Shown here: positions 6,635 to 14,201 of the stretch, piece after piece | Position numbering within the stretch: position 1 is the stretch's first letter | Layout of the letters: each line of letters starts with the position of its first letter | Assembly (NCBI GenBank): GCA_036394195.1 | Contig: DASWFO010000342.1 | Span: 1-17,294, forward strand | Direction of reading: 5' to 3' | DNA from: DATJPD01 sp036394195 | Lineage (GTDB): Bacteria; Pseudomonadota; Alphaproteobacteria; CACIAM-22H2 | DNA length: 17,294 nucleotides | The notes under the pieces: model-generated | What the model was told of the DNA's origin: nothing | Seen by the model: the letters and a program-made list of their open reading frames with translations, nothing else | Databases searched by the model: none | Position numbers and translations under genes: made by a program

Positions 6635-8242
6635 ATGGCCGTCCTGAAGTCCGCCCTCGATGCCCGCGCCGAGCCGTTCCGCTCGAACGAGGCCGCGCTG
6701 CGCGACATGGTCGCCGACCTGCGTGAGAAACTCGCCCGGATCAAGCAGGGCGGCGGTCAGGCGGCGCGCGACAAGCACACGGCGCGCGGCAAGCTCCTGC
6801 CGCGCGAGCGCGTCCGTCTCCTGCTCGACGTCGGCTCACCCTTTCTCGAGCTGTCGCAGTTCGCCGCGTACGGGCTCTACGGCGGGGAGGTTCCGGCGGC
6901 CGGGCTGATCACCGGTATCGGCCGGATCATGGGCCGCGAATGCATGGTCGTCTGCAACGATGCGACGGTCAAAGGCGGCACGTATTTTCCGATGACCGTG
7001 AAGAAGCATATCCGCGCCCAGGAGATCGCCCGGCAGAACAACCTGCCATGCATCTACCTCGTCGATTCCGGCGGCGCCAACCTGCCCAACCAGGACGAGG
7101 TCTTTCCGGACCGCGAGCATTTCGGCCGCATCTTCTACAACCAGGCGACGATGTCCGGCGCCGGCATCCCGCAGATCGCCGCCGTCCTGGGATCGTGCAC
7201 GGCCGGCGGCGCCTACGTGCCGGCGATGGCGGACGAGGCGATCATCGTCAAGAACCAGGGCACGATCTTCCTCGGCGGGCCGCCGCTGGTGAAGGCGGCG
7301 ACGGGCGAGGTCGTCACCGCCGAGGAGCTGGGTGGGGCGGACGTGCATGCCCGGGTCTCCGGCGTCGCCGACCACTATGCGCTCAGCGACGAGCACGCGC
7401 TCGGCCTCGCCCGCCAGATCGTGTCGCGGCTCAACCGTGTCAAGTCGGCGACGCTCGACCTGCGGCCGCCGGCCGAGCCGCTGTACCACCCGGAGGAGAT
7501 CTACGGCATCGTGCCCCAGGACGTGCGCAAGCCCTACGAGGTGCGCGACGTGATCGCGCGCATCGTGGATGGCAGCGAGCTCGACGAGTTCAAGCCTCTT
7601 TACGGCACGACGCTGGTGACCGGCTTCGCGCGGATCTGGGGCTATCCGGTCGGCGTCGTCGCGAACAACGGCATTCTGTTTTCGGAATCGGCGCTCAAGG
7701 GTGCGCATTTCATCGAGCTGTGCTGCCAGCGCGGCATCCCGCTGGTCTTTCTGCAGAACATCGCCGGTTTCATGGTCGGGCGGAAATACGAGGCCGGCGG
7801 CATCGCCCGCGACGGGGCGAAGATGGTGACGGCGGTGTCGTCCGCCAGGGTCCCCAAGTTCACGGTGATCATCGGCGGCAGCTTCGGCGCCGGCAATTAC
7901 GGAATGTGCGGCCGCGCGTTCGAGCCGCGGTTCCTGTGGATGTGGCCGAACGCCCGCATCTCGGTGATGGGCGGCGAGCAGGCGGCGAGCGTGCTGGCGA
8001 CCGTGCGCCGCGACAACCTGGAGGCCCAGGGCAAAGCATGGTCGCCCGCGGACGAGGAGGCGTTCAAGGCGCCGCTGCGCGCCCAGTATGAAACGCAAGG
8101 TCATCCCTATTATGCCTCGGCGCGGCTGTGGGATGATGGCATCATTGATCCGGCAGAGACTCGCCGGGTGCTGGCGCTGTCGATCGCGGCGGCGCTGAAC
8201 GCTCCCATCGAGTCGACCCGATTCGGCGTGTTCCGTATGTGA
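6635..8242 (+). CDS. mccB: 3-Methylcrotonyl-CoA carboxylase, carboxyltransferase (beta) subunit (LiuB)
   Basis: The subunit transfers carboxyl from carboxybiotin to 3-methylcrotonyl-CoA, giving 3-methylglutaconyl-CoA. At 535 residues it matches the usual length for non-biotin MCC subunits. The N-terminal crotonase-like half contains TARGKLLPRERV, VKGGTYFPMTVKKHIRAQEI and YLVDSGGANLP. GSCTAGGAYVPAMADEA begins at residue 186, followed by GTIFLGGPPLVKAATGE. The C-terminal half has ENIAGFMVG-like NIAGFMVGRKYEAGGIARDG and GGSFGAGNYGMCGRAFEPR from residue 414. The stop TGA lies inside the TGAGGTGATATG context that also carries the ribosome binding site of liuC. The mccA biotin subunit lies one gene further on, so the complex is fully encoded. 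Confidence 0.96.
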   Translation: MAVLKSALDARAEPFRSNEAALRDMVADLREKLARIKQGGGQAARDKHTARGKLLPRERVRLLLDVGSPFLELSQFAAYGLYGGEVPAAGLITGIGRIMGRECMVVCNDATVKGGTYFPMTVKKHIRAQEIARQNNLPCIYLVDSGGANLPNQDEVFPDREHFGRIFYNQATMSGAGIPQIAAVLGSCTAGGAYVPAMADEAIIVKNQGTIFLGGPPLVKAATGEVVTAEELGGADVHARVSGVADHYALSDEHALGLARQIVSRLNRVKSATLDLRPPAEPLYHPEEIYGIVPQDVRKPYEVRDVIARIVDGSELDEFKPLYGTTLVTGFARIWGYPVGVVANNGILFSESALKGAHFIELCCQRGIPLVFLQNIAGFMVGRKYEAGGIARDGAKMVTAVSSARVPKFTVIIGGSFGAGNYGMCGRAFEPRFLWMWPNARISVMGGEQAASVLATVRRDNLEAQGKAWSPADEEAFKAPLRAQYETQGHPYYASARLWDDGIIDPAETRRVLALSIAAALNAPIESTRFGVFRM

Positions 8243-8248
8243 GGTGAT

Positions 8249-9049
8249 ATGGTCGATACGATCCAGACCAACATCGACGACCGCGGCGCCGCCACCGTCT
8301 GGCTCAATCGTCCCGAAGTGCACAACGCGTTCAACGACGAGCTCATTGCCACGTTGACCGCGGAGCTCAAGAAGCTGGAAGCCGACGGGACGGTGCGCGT
8401 CGTCATCCTGGAGGGCCGCGGCAAGAGCTTTTCCGCCGGCGCCGATTTCAACTGGATGAAGCGCACGGTGACCTACACCGAGGCCGAAAACATCCGCGAC
8501 GCCGAGGCGCTCGCCAACCTGCTGAAGACGCTCAACCGGCTGAAGAAGCCGACCATCGCTGCCGTGCAAGGCAACGCCTATGGCGGCGGCGTCGGCCTCG
8601 TCGCCTGCTGCGACATCGCCTTCGCCGCCGACCATGTGCACTTCGCGTTCACGGAGGCGCGGCTCGGCCTGACGCCGGCCACGATCAGCCCCTACGTGAT
8701 CGCGGCGATGGGCGAGCGGCACGCCCGGCGCTATTTCCTGACCGGGGAGAGCTTCACGGCGCACGAGGCCTGCCGGATCGGCCTCGTCCACCAGGTTTGC
8801 AAGCTTCCCGACCTCCTGCCGCTGGTGAACCAGACCGTCGATACGCTGATCACGGGCGGACCGGTCGCGCAGAAGGAAGCGAAGAAGCTGATCCGCCGGG
8901 TGGCGCGCAGCCAGATCGACTCGGAATTGATCGCCGAGACGGCGCGCCGCATTGCCACGATCCGGGTGTCGCCGGAAGGGCACGAGGGGATGACGGCCTT
9001 CCTCGAGAAGCGGCTGCCGGCGTGGCGGAAGAACCACGCTAAGAAATAG
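8249..9049 (+). CDS. liuC: 3-Methylglutaconyl-CoA hydratase (LiuC), crotonase family
   Basis: The enzyme hydrates 3-methylglutaconyl-CoA to HMG-CoA. At 266 residues it is a complete crotonase fold. The oxyanion-hole stretches are FSAGADFNWMKR (SAGAD at 62-66) and GNAYGGGVGL at 108-117. EARLGLTPATISPYV at 136-150 supplies the conserved Glu136 and is typical of bacterial LiuC-type hydratases rather than generic enoyl-CoA hydratases. The first catalytic Glu of rat enoyl-CoA hydratase (GGGCEL) is replaced by Gly (GGGVGL), which I believe is normal in bacterial LiuC proteins. The position between mccB and mccA fixes the pathway step. The GAGGTGAT ribosome binding site overlaps the mccB stop region. 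Confidence 0.93.
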   Translation: MVDTIQTNIDDRGAATVWLNRPEVHNAFNDELIATLTAELKKLEADGTVRVVILEGRGKSFSAGADFNWMKRTVTYTEAENIRDAEALANLLKTLNRLKKPTIAAVQGNAYGGGVGLVACCDIAFAADHVHFAFTEARLGLTPATISPYVIAAMGERHARRYFLTGESFTAHEACRIGLVHQVCKLPDLLPLVNQTVDTLITGGPVAQKEAKKLIRRVARSQIDSELIAETARRIATIRVSPEGHEGMTAFLEKRLPAWRKNHAKK

Positions 9050-9067
9050 GGCCGGCCCGAGCGTGTC

Positions 9068-11089
9068 ATGCTGCGCAAGCTCCTGATCGCCAATCGCGGC
9101 GAGATCGCCTGCAGGGTGATCCGCACCGCGCGCCGGCTGGGCCTGCAGAGCGTCGCCGTGTATTCCGAGGCCGACGCGGCGGCGCGGCACGTTGCACTGG
9201 CCGACGAGGCGTACCTGATCGGCCCCGCGCCGGCGCGCGCGAGCTATCTCGACATCGACGCCATCATCGCGGCGGCGAAGCGGAGCGGGGCCGACGCGAT
9301 CCATCCGGGCTACGGGTTCCTCTCGGAAAACGCGAGGTTCGCCGAGGCGTGCGCCGCTTCCGGCCTGGTGTTCGTCGGTCCGCCGGCGGCCGCGATCCGC
9401 GCCATGGGCGACAAGATCGCGGCAAAAAAGCTGATGGGAGAAGCCGGGGTGGCGGTCGTGCCCGGCGCTCCCGGGGCCATCGCCGATGTGAAGGCGCTGG
9501 CGGCCGCGGCGAAGAAGATCGGCTATCCGGTGCTGCTGAAGGCCTCGGCTGGCGGCGGCGGCAAGGGCATGCGGGTGGTCGAACGCGAGGCCGATCTCGC
9601 CGACGCCTTCGCCGGAGCCCGGCGCGAGGCGGCGTCCGCGTTCGGCGACGACCGGATCCTGATCGAGAAATATCTCGTCTCGCCGCGGCACATCGAGATC
9701 CAGGTCTTTGCCGACAGCCACGACAACGTGGTGCACCTGTTCGAGCGCGACTGCTCGATTCAGCGCCGCCATCAGAAGATCGTCGAGGAGGCGCCCGCCC
9801 CCGGGATGACCGCGGAGCTGCGGCGGAGCATGGGCGAGGCGGCAATCCGCTGCGCCCGCGCCGTCGGCTACCGCGGCGCCGGGACGGTCGAGTTCATTGT
9901 CGACCGGCAGGGAGCTTTCTATTTCATGGAGATGAACACGCGTCTCCAGGTGGAGCACCCGGTCACCGAGAACATCACCGGCGAAGACCTGGTGGAGTGG
10001 CAATTGATCGTGGCCGACGGTGGCGCCCTGCCGAAGCTGCAGGACCGGCTCGCGATCTCCGGTCACGCGTTCGAAGCGCGCCTCTACGCCGAGGATCCCG
10101 CGCGCGACTTCCTACCCGCCACCGGCCGGCTGCAGCACCTCGTCTTTCCCCCGGAAGGCGAGCACGTGCGGGTCGAGACCGGCGTCGCCGCCGGCGACGC
10201 GGTCACCATCCATTACGATCCGATGATCGCGAAGCTGGTCGTGTGGGACCGCGACCGTGACGCGGCCCTGGCGCGGCTGCGCCAGGTGCTGGCCGGGTGC
10301 GAAATCGTCGGGGTTCCGACCAATCTCTCGTTCCTGTCGGCACTGGCGGCCCATCCGGCGTTCGCCGCCGGCGAGGTCGAGACCGGCTTCATCGCACGCC
10401 ACCTGAAGACGCTCGTGCCGCCGGCGTCGCCAGCGCCCGCTCCCGTGCTGGCGCTGGCCGCGCTTGCGGTGATGCTCCGCCTGCAAGGTGAGGCCGCGGC
10501 GACCAGCTCCGCCGATCCCTACAGCCCCTGGCATCCGGCCGACGGCTGGCGGCTGAACGACGATGCCTGGCACGTGCTGCGGCTGCGGGAGTCCGTGGGC
10601 GGCACGCCGGCGGAGACGGCGCTCACCATCCATTTCAAGCGCCGCGGCTTCGCGATCGATCTGCCCGGTGGGGCGCTCGCGGTCAGCGGCGAGCTGCACG
10701 CCGACGGGCACCTGGTCGCCGATCTCGGCGGGGTGCGATGCACCGCGGCGGTGGTGCGGCGCGGCGACGAGTTGACGGTCGTCGTCGACGGGCGGAACCA
10801 CGTGTTCACGATCGTCGATCCGATGCTGGCCGCGGACACGGCGGCGGTGGACGCCGGCCGCCTCACCGCACCGATGCCGGGCAAGATCGTGGCCGTTCAC
10901 GTGAAGGAGGGCGACGCCGTGAAGCGCGGCGCCGCCTTGCTGGTCCTGGAGGCGATGAAGATGGAGCACACGATCACGGCCCCCGCCGACGGTGTCATCG
11001 AGCGCCTGCGCTACAAGGTCGGCGACCAGGTCGAGGAAGGTGCCGAGCTGGTCGGCCTGAAGGCGGCGGTTCCCGCCGCAGGCGGGTGA
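9068..11089 (+). CDS. mccA: 3-Methylcrotonyl-CoA carboxylase, biotin-containing (alpha) subunit (LiuD)
   Basis: This 673-residue protein carries the biotin carboxylase and the biotin carrier. The N-terminal biotin-carboxylase domain opens LLIANRGEIACRVIRTARRL and includes HPGYGFLSENARFAEAC. The ATP-grasp loop KASAGGGGKGM spans residues 158-168, and MEMNTRLQVEHPVTE lies at 287-301. After the biotin-carboxylase C-terminal domain (EARLYAEDP, HYDPMIAKLVVWD) comes a linking region of low similarity, then the biotinyl domain with EAMKMEH; the lysine to be biotinylated is Lys631. A propionyl- or acetyl-CoA carboxylase alpha chain would look similar, but the location beside mccB, liuC and HMG-CoA lyase supports MCC. 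The stop at 11087-11089 is 1 nt from the next start. Confidence 0.96.
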   Translation: MLRKLLIANRGEIACRVIRTARRLGLQSVAVYSEADAAARHVALADEAYLIGPAPARASYLDIDAIIAAAKRSGADAIHPGYGFLSENARFAEACAASGLVFVGPPAAAIRAMGDKIAAKKLMGEAGVAVVPGAPGAIADVKALAAAAKKIGYPVLLKASAGGGGKGMRVVEREADLADAFAGARREAASAFGDDRILIEKYLVSPRHIEIQVFADSHDNVVHLFERDCSIQRRHQKIVEEAPAPGMTAELRRSMGEAAIRCARAVGYRGAGTVEFIVDRQGAFYFMEMNTRLQVEHPVTENITGEDLVEWQLIVADGGALPKLQDRLAISGHAFEARLYAEDPARDFLPATGRLQHLVFPPEGEHVRVETGVAAGDAVTIHYDPMIAKLVVWDRDRDAALARLRQVLAGCEIVGVPTNLSFLSALAAHPAFAAGEVETGFIARHLKTLVPPASPAPAPVLALAALAVMLRLQGEAAATSSADPYSPWHPADGWRLNDDAWHVLRLRESVGGTPAETALTIHFKRRGFAIDLPGGALAVSGELHADGHLVADLGGVRCTAAVVRRGDELTVVVDGRNHVFTIVDPMLAADTAAVDAGRLTAPMPGKIVAVHVKEGDAVKRGAALLVLEAMKMEHTITAPADGVIERLRYKVGDQVEEGAELVGLKAAVPAAGG

Positions 11090-11090
11090 C

Positions 11091-12011
11091 ATGCGCCTCC
11101 CGAAATCGGTGAAGATCGTCGAGGTGGGCCCGCGCGATGGGCTGCAGAACGAGTCGAAGACCGTCCCGGCGGCAACCAAGATCCGGCTCATCGAAGGCCT
11201 CGCCGATGCCGGGCTGACTTCGATCGAGGCCGCCGCCTTCGTGTCGCCCAAATGGGTGCCGCAGATGGCCGACAGCGGGGAGGTTCTGGCGGGCCTGAAG
11301 AAGCGGCCTGGCGTGCGCTATTCGGTGCTGGTGCCGAACCTGCAAGGGTTCACGGCGGCGATGGCCGCCGGCGCCGCCGAAGTCGCCATCTTCGGCGCCG
11401 CATCCGAGACGTTTTCGCGCAAGAACATCAACTGTTCGATCGCCGAAAGCCTGGGCCGGTTCGCGCCGGTGGCGGCGGCGGCGCAGCAGGCCGGCGTGCC
11501 GGTCCGCGGCTACATCTCCTGCGCCCTCGGCTGTCCGTATGAAGGAGAGGTTGCACCGGATGCCGTGGCCGACGTGGCGGCGGGGCTCCTGGACCTCGGC
11601 TGCTACGAGATCTCGCTGGCCGATACGATCGGCGTCGGCACCCCGGTACAGGCCGCGGCGATGGTCGAGCGCGTCGCGGGGCGGGTGCCGCGCGAGCGGC
11701 TCGCCGTGCATTTCCATGACACCTACGGCCAGGCGCTGGCGAATATCCTCGCCTGCCTCGAGGCCGGCGTCGCGGTCGTCGATTCGTCCGTCGCCGGTCT
11801 CGGCGGCTGTCCCTATGCCAAGGGAGCCACGGGGAACGTCGCGTCCGAGGACGTCGTCTACATGCTGGACGGGCTCGGCGTTAGGACCGGCGTCGATCTG
11901 GACAAACTTGCTGACTCCGGGTGGCGAATTTGCGAATATCTCGGCCGCACGCCCTCGTCCAAGGTGTCGGTCGCCTTGAGAGGCCGCAAACAGACGCCTA
12001 AGTCGTTGTAG
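11091..12011 (+). CDS. mvaB: Hydroxymethylglutaryl-CoA lyase (LiuE)
   Basis: The enzyme cleaves HMG-CoA to acetoacetate and acetyl-CoA, the last step of leucine degradation. At 306 residues it has a TIM-barrel start VEVGPRDGLQNE, then EAAAFVSPKWVPQMAD and SETFSRKNINCSIAESL. HFHDTYGQALANILACLEAG carries metal-binding histidines. The HMG-CoA lyase signature VAGLGGCPYAKGATGNVASE includes catalytic Cys240. It is the last gene of the operon. The acetoacetate formed would need a CoA-transferase or acetoacetyl-CoA synthetase, and no such gene is present in the window, so that step is encoded elsewhere. Confidence 0.96.
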   Translation: MRLPKSVKIVEVGPRDGLQNESKTVPAATKIRLIEGLADAGLTSIEAAAFVSPKWVPQMADSGEVLAGLKKRPGVRYSVLVPNLQGFTAAMAAGAAEVAIFGAASETFSRKNINCSIAESLGRFAPVAAAAQQAGVPVRGYISCALGCPYEGEVAPDAVADVAAGLLDLGCYEISLADTIGVGTPVQAAAMVERVAGRVPRERLAVHFHDTYGQALANILACLEAGVAVVDSSVAGLGGCPYAKGATGNVASEDVVYMLDGLGVRTGVDLDKLADSGWRICEYLGRTPSSKVSVALRGRKQTPKSL

Positions 12012-12072
12012 AAACAGCAACTCAGGGTGGCCGAGAGCAGGTGGGGACAGCCAGGACGACGTTGAGTCGATA

Positions 12073-12115
12073 GCGCCTCTCAGGGGGAGCCGGCCCGGAT
12101 TCGGGCTGACGGCGC
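12073..12115 (+). terminator. Possible structured end of liu operon or leader of next gene
   Basis: CGGCCCG (12091-12097) and CGGGCTG (12102-12108) form a 7-bp stem, including one G-U pair, around the loop GATT. An outer GCGCC/GGCGC pair (12073-12077 with 12111-12115) could extend it. No T-run follows, so it is not a standard intrinsic terminator. It sits in the 126-nt gap between HMG-CoA lyase and the response regulator. Nothing else was recognised in the gap. Confidence 0.3.
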
Positions 12116-12137
12116 GGCGGGGAACACCAGCAGCTTC

Positions 12138-12683
12138 ATGGGTTACAATCTTTCCAAGCTCCGTGTTCTGATTGTCGACGACAGCAAGAACATGCGCATG
12201 CTCGTCAAGACGGTGCTGAACGCGCTGGGCGTGCAGGTCGTGCGCGAGGCCGGCGACGGTCAGGCGGGCCTGCAGGAGCTTCGCTCGGGGCCGGTCGACA
12301 TCACCATCGTCGACTGGGTCATGGAGCCGATGGACGGGCTGGAATTCGTCCGCCAGGTGCGCACCGCCGACGACAGCCCCAATCCATTCTTGCCGATGAT
12401 CATGATGACCGGGCACACGGAGCGTCACCGCATCTTCAAGGCGCGCGACGCCGGCGTCACTGAATTCCTGGCCAAGCCGATCACCGCCAAGACGCTGCTG
12501 TTGCGCATCAGCAATATCATCGAGCATCCGCGGCCGTTCGTGCGGGCGAGGGGCTATTTCGGCCCCGACCGCCGCCGCCGCAACGAGGATTACCAGGGCC
12601 CCGAGCGGCGCGGCACCGGCAAGCCGGCCGAGGGTGGTGCATCACCCACGGCGGCCTCCGACCCGAAACCCGTTCAAGCGTGA
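12138..12683 (+). CDS. Single-domain response regulator with arginine-rich tail
   Basis: This 181-residue protein is a complete CheY-like receiver domain with no recognised DNA-binding or enzymatic output domain. The acidic pocket is Asp14-Asp15 in VLIVDDSKNMRML, phospho-acceptor Asp59 in TIVDWVMEPMDG, Thr91 in MMTGHTE and Lys113 in FLAKPI, so it should be phosphorylatable. The tail after about residue 130 is basic and disordered-looking, with two related motifs FGPDRRRR and GPERRG, then a Ser/Ala/Pro-rich end. Such a tail may serve for partner or membrane binding, which is inference. An Hpt-like gene follows 24 nt downstream, implying a shared phosphorelay. No histidine kinase is present in the window. 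The start ATG 12138 gives a normal receiver N-terminus but has no strong ribosome binding site. Confidence 0.93.
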   Translation: MGYNLSKLRVLIVDDSKNMRMLVKTVLNALGVQVVREAGDGQAGLQELRSGPVDITIVDWVMEPMDGLEFVRQVRTADDSPNPFLPMIMMTGHTERHRIFKARDAGVTEFLAKPITAKTLLLRISNIIEHPRPFVRARGYFGPDRRRRNEDYQGPERRGTGKPAEGGASPTAASDPKPVQA

Positions 12684-12707
12684 TTCGTATTCCGGAGTAA
12701 GGCAGCG

Positions 12708-13199
12708 ATGAGCGAGCAGGAAACCAAGGTTCAGATCATCAACCCGCCCAACAGCCTGCGCTCGCGCGTCGATGACGGAAAGGGCAGCAAGGGTCTCGAC
12801 CCAAGCCTGCTGGCCAAGGCCGAGAAGGCCATGGACGACGTGAAGCCGCAGGTGCAGGAGCACGTCAAAGGCGAGGTCGGGCGGCTGCAGGCGCTGATGG
12901 CGAAAGTGAGCGCCAGCCAGGGCCAGGATCAGGCGGCGCTCCAGGAGATGTTCCGGGTCGGGTTCGAGTTGAAGGGGCAGGGCACCAGCGCCGGGTTCAA
13001 CCTGATCACGCGCTTTGGCGACTCCCTGTGCCGCTACATCGAGGCGAACAAAACTCCTGGCGCCAAGGAGCTGGCCATCGTGAAGGCGCATGTCGATTCG
13101 ATCGCCGCCATCATGGGAAGGGGCATCCAGGGGGATCAGAATCCGATCGGCCTCGCCATAGCGGCGGAGCTCGAGAAAGTGGTCGGCCGGCCGACGTAA
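12708..13199 (+). CDS. Hpt-like four-helix protein lacking the phospho-accepting His
   Basis: This 163-residue, mostly helical protein starts MSEQETKVQIINPPNSLRSR. The segment at residues 83-111 (RVGFELKGQGTSAGF, then LITRFGDSLCRYIE) matches the Hpt phosphotransfer motif AH-x-LKG followed by a second helix. At the His position the sequence has Phe86 (codon TTC at 12963-12965), while Leu88, Lys89 and Gly90 are kept. It therefore cannot act as a standard phosphotransfer protein and may be a pseudo-Hpt that binds receivers. It follows the response regulator by 24 nt, with GGAG at 12694-12697 as ribosome binding site. The Hpt relation is motif-level only. Otherwise it is a conserved hypothetical protein. 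Confidence 0.8.
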   Translation: MSEQETKVQIINPPNSLRSRVDDGKGSKGLDPSLLAKAEKAMDDVKPQVQEHVKGEVGRLQALMAKVSASQGQDQAALQEMFRVGFELKGQGTSAGFNLITRFGDSLCRYIEANKTPGAKELAIVKAHVDSIAAIMGRGIQGDQNPIGLAIAAELEKVVGRPT

Positions 13200-13209
13200 G
13201 AGCCCTCTC

Positions 13210-13244
13210 GCTCCCGCTGCGGCCGTGTCCGCGAAACCGGGAGC
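13210..13244 (+). terminator. Inverted repeat after the Hpt-like gene
   Basis: GCTCCCG (13210-13216) and CGGGAGC (13238-13244) are perfect 7-bp complements. The intervening 21 nt contain a smaller stem GCGG/CCGC (13219-13222 with 13229-13232). It lies 10 nt after the stop. There is no T-run, so it may stabilise the transcript end or assist termination only weakly. Confidence 0.35.
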
Positions 13245-13292
13245 ACGCGTCGGCCTCGCGGCGACGAGAAAACAACGTCTTTCAAGACCAAG

Positions 13293-13727
13293 ATGACCCT
13301 GCATCTCATCAAGCTTTGCGTTGGCGTGTCCGAACCGCATGAGCTCGCCGCCTGGCAGAAGAAGCGCTGGGACGACGCCAAGAAGGCGGGCCGCAAGCCC
13401 GAATGCCGCCACCTCACGCGCAACACGCCCAAGCGCGGCGATGAGATTCTGGGCGGCGGATCGCTCTACTGGGTGATCAAGGGCGTGATCCGCGTGCGGC
13501 AGCGCATCATCGGCATCAAGCCTATGGTCATGGACGGCGCGCCGCGCTGCAAGCTGCTGCTCGAGCGCAAGCTCGTACGCGTGGCGCCGCGGCCGATGCG
13601 CGCCTTCCAGGGCTGGCGCTATCTCGAGGCGGCGGACGCGCCGCCCGATCTCGATTCGCTCGGCAAAGGTGCAGCGAACATGCCCCCGAAAATGGTCGAA
13701 GAGCTGCGCGAGCTAGGCCTGCTCTGA
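13293..13727 (+). CDS. DUF1489 family protein
   Basis: This 144-residue conserved protein begins MTLHLIKLCVGVSEPHELAA, followed by the basic WQKKRWDDAKKAGR. Then come HLTRNTPKRGDEILGGGSLYWVIKG and VIRVRQRIIGIKP, with the ending WRYLEAADAPPDLDSL. This is the pattern of the alphaproteobacterial DUF1489 family, whose function is unknown. The many Lys/Arg residues and the phrase LYWVIKGVIRVRQ suggest a small globular basic protein, possibly nucleic-acid binding, but that is only a guess. No signal peptide or membrane segment is visible. The ATG has no obvious ribosome binding site. Its TGA overlaps the next ATG by one base (TGATG), so the lipoprotein gene is probably co-translated. Confidence 0.85.
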   Translation: MTLHLIKLCVGVSEPHELAAWQKKRWDDAKKAGRKPECRHLTRNTPKRGDEILGGGSLYWVIKGVIRVRQRIIGIKPMVMDGAPRCKLLLERKLVRVAPRPMRAFQGWRYLEAADAPPDLDSLGKGAANMPPKMVEELRELGLL

Positions 13728-14140
13728 TGCAGCCGGAACGGCGGCGTGTCCTGGGCGCCGTGCTGGCGCTGCTTGCCGCCGGATGCTCGGCGGAGAAAGA
13801 GCCCGACGAGGCCGCCATCCGCGAAGCGATCGAGCGGTTGCATCAGGACTGGGCGGCCCAGCGTCGGAAGGACCAGAAGGCGCAGACGCCGGATCTCTTT
13901 CGCCGTCTGCCGAACGTCAACCTCGCCTTCGAGGCGGACCTGGCGCTGCGCATCACCTCGGTTCGAAAGATCGACTGCAAGCGTCCGCCGGGCGGCGAGC
14001 TCGGCTATGTCTGTCGCGCCGTCATCGGTGCGTCGATCGCGGGGCGGGCGCCGGTGCTGCAGAACATCCAGGGCCGGTTCATGCAGGGCGGCGGCGGCTG
14101 GCTCGCCCGCGACGTCGTGGTGCTCGACCCCGCCGGTTGA
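13727..14140 (+). CDS. Small putative lipoprotein, unknown function
   Basis: This 137-residue protein has a positively charged start (MQPERRR), a hydrophobic stretch VLGAVLALLAAGC and Cys20 in the lipobox LAAGC. It should therefore be lipidated and anchored after cleavage. The mature part opens with a charged helix rich in Glu, Lys and Gln (EKEPDEAAIREAIERLHQDW) and ends in a small beta-rich part with two more cysteines (IDCKRP and YVCRAV), which could pair. I do not recognise a family. The ATG overlaps the DUF1489 stop. A longer frame beginning at 13746 covers the same DNA but belongs to the upstream extension of the hydrolase and is rejected. Confidence 0.75.
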   Translation: MQPERRRVLGAVLALLAAGCSAEKEPDEAAIREAIERLHQDWAAQRRKDQKAQTPDLFRRLPNVNLAFEADLALRITSVRKIDCKRPPGGELGYVCRAVIGASIAGRAPVLQNIQGRFMQGGGGWLARDVVVLDPAG

Positions 14141-14201
14141 TCGGGCGGGCCGGCGGGCGCAGGATGCGGTCGACGCGCCATCCGGCGTGAGGGAGGGGCT
14201 C

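Noticed and set aside
6836..10066. Open frame of 1076 codons on the - strand across mccB, liuC and mccA
   Set aside because: It lies opposite three well-recognised genes. Its product is rich in Arg, His, Asp and Gly without domains, as expected for the antisense of GC-rich coding DNA.
10995..12527. Open frame of 510 codons on the - strand opposite HMG-CoA lyase and the response regulator
   Set aside because: Antisense shadow of two real genes with no recognisable motif. It also runs through the intergenic gap without a start signal.
12861..12872. His52 (EHVKG) of the Hpt-like protein as an alternative phospho-site
   Set aside because: It lacks the H-x-LKG context and lies in a different helix; the true motif position is Phe86.
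13262..13280. GACG/CGTC short stem ahead of DUF1489
   Set aside because: Only 4 bp with a 9-nt A-rich loop; too weak to call a regulatory structure.
13746..14201. Upstream extension of the hydrolase frame over the lipoprotein gene
   Set aside because: The extension is low-complexity Arg/Ser-rich sequence, and the Tat signal peptide plus ribosome binding site define ATG 14202 as the start.
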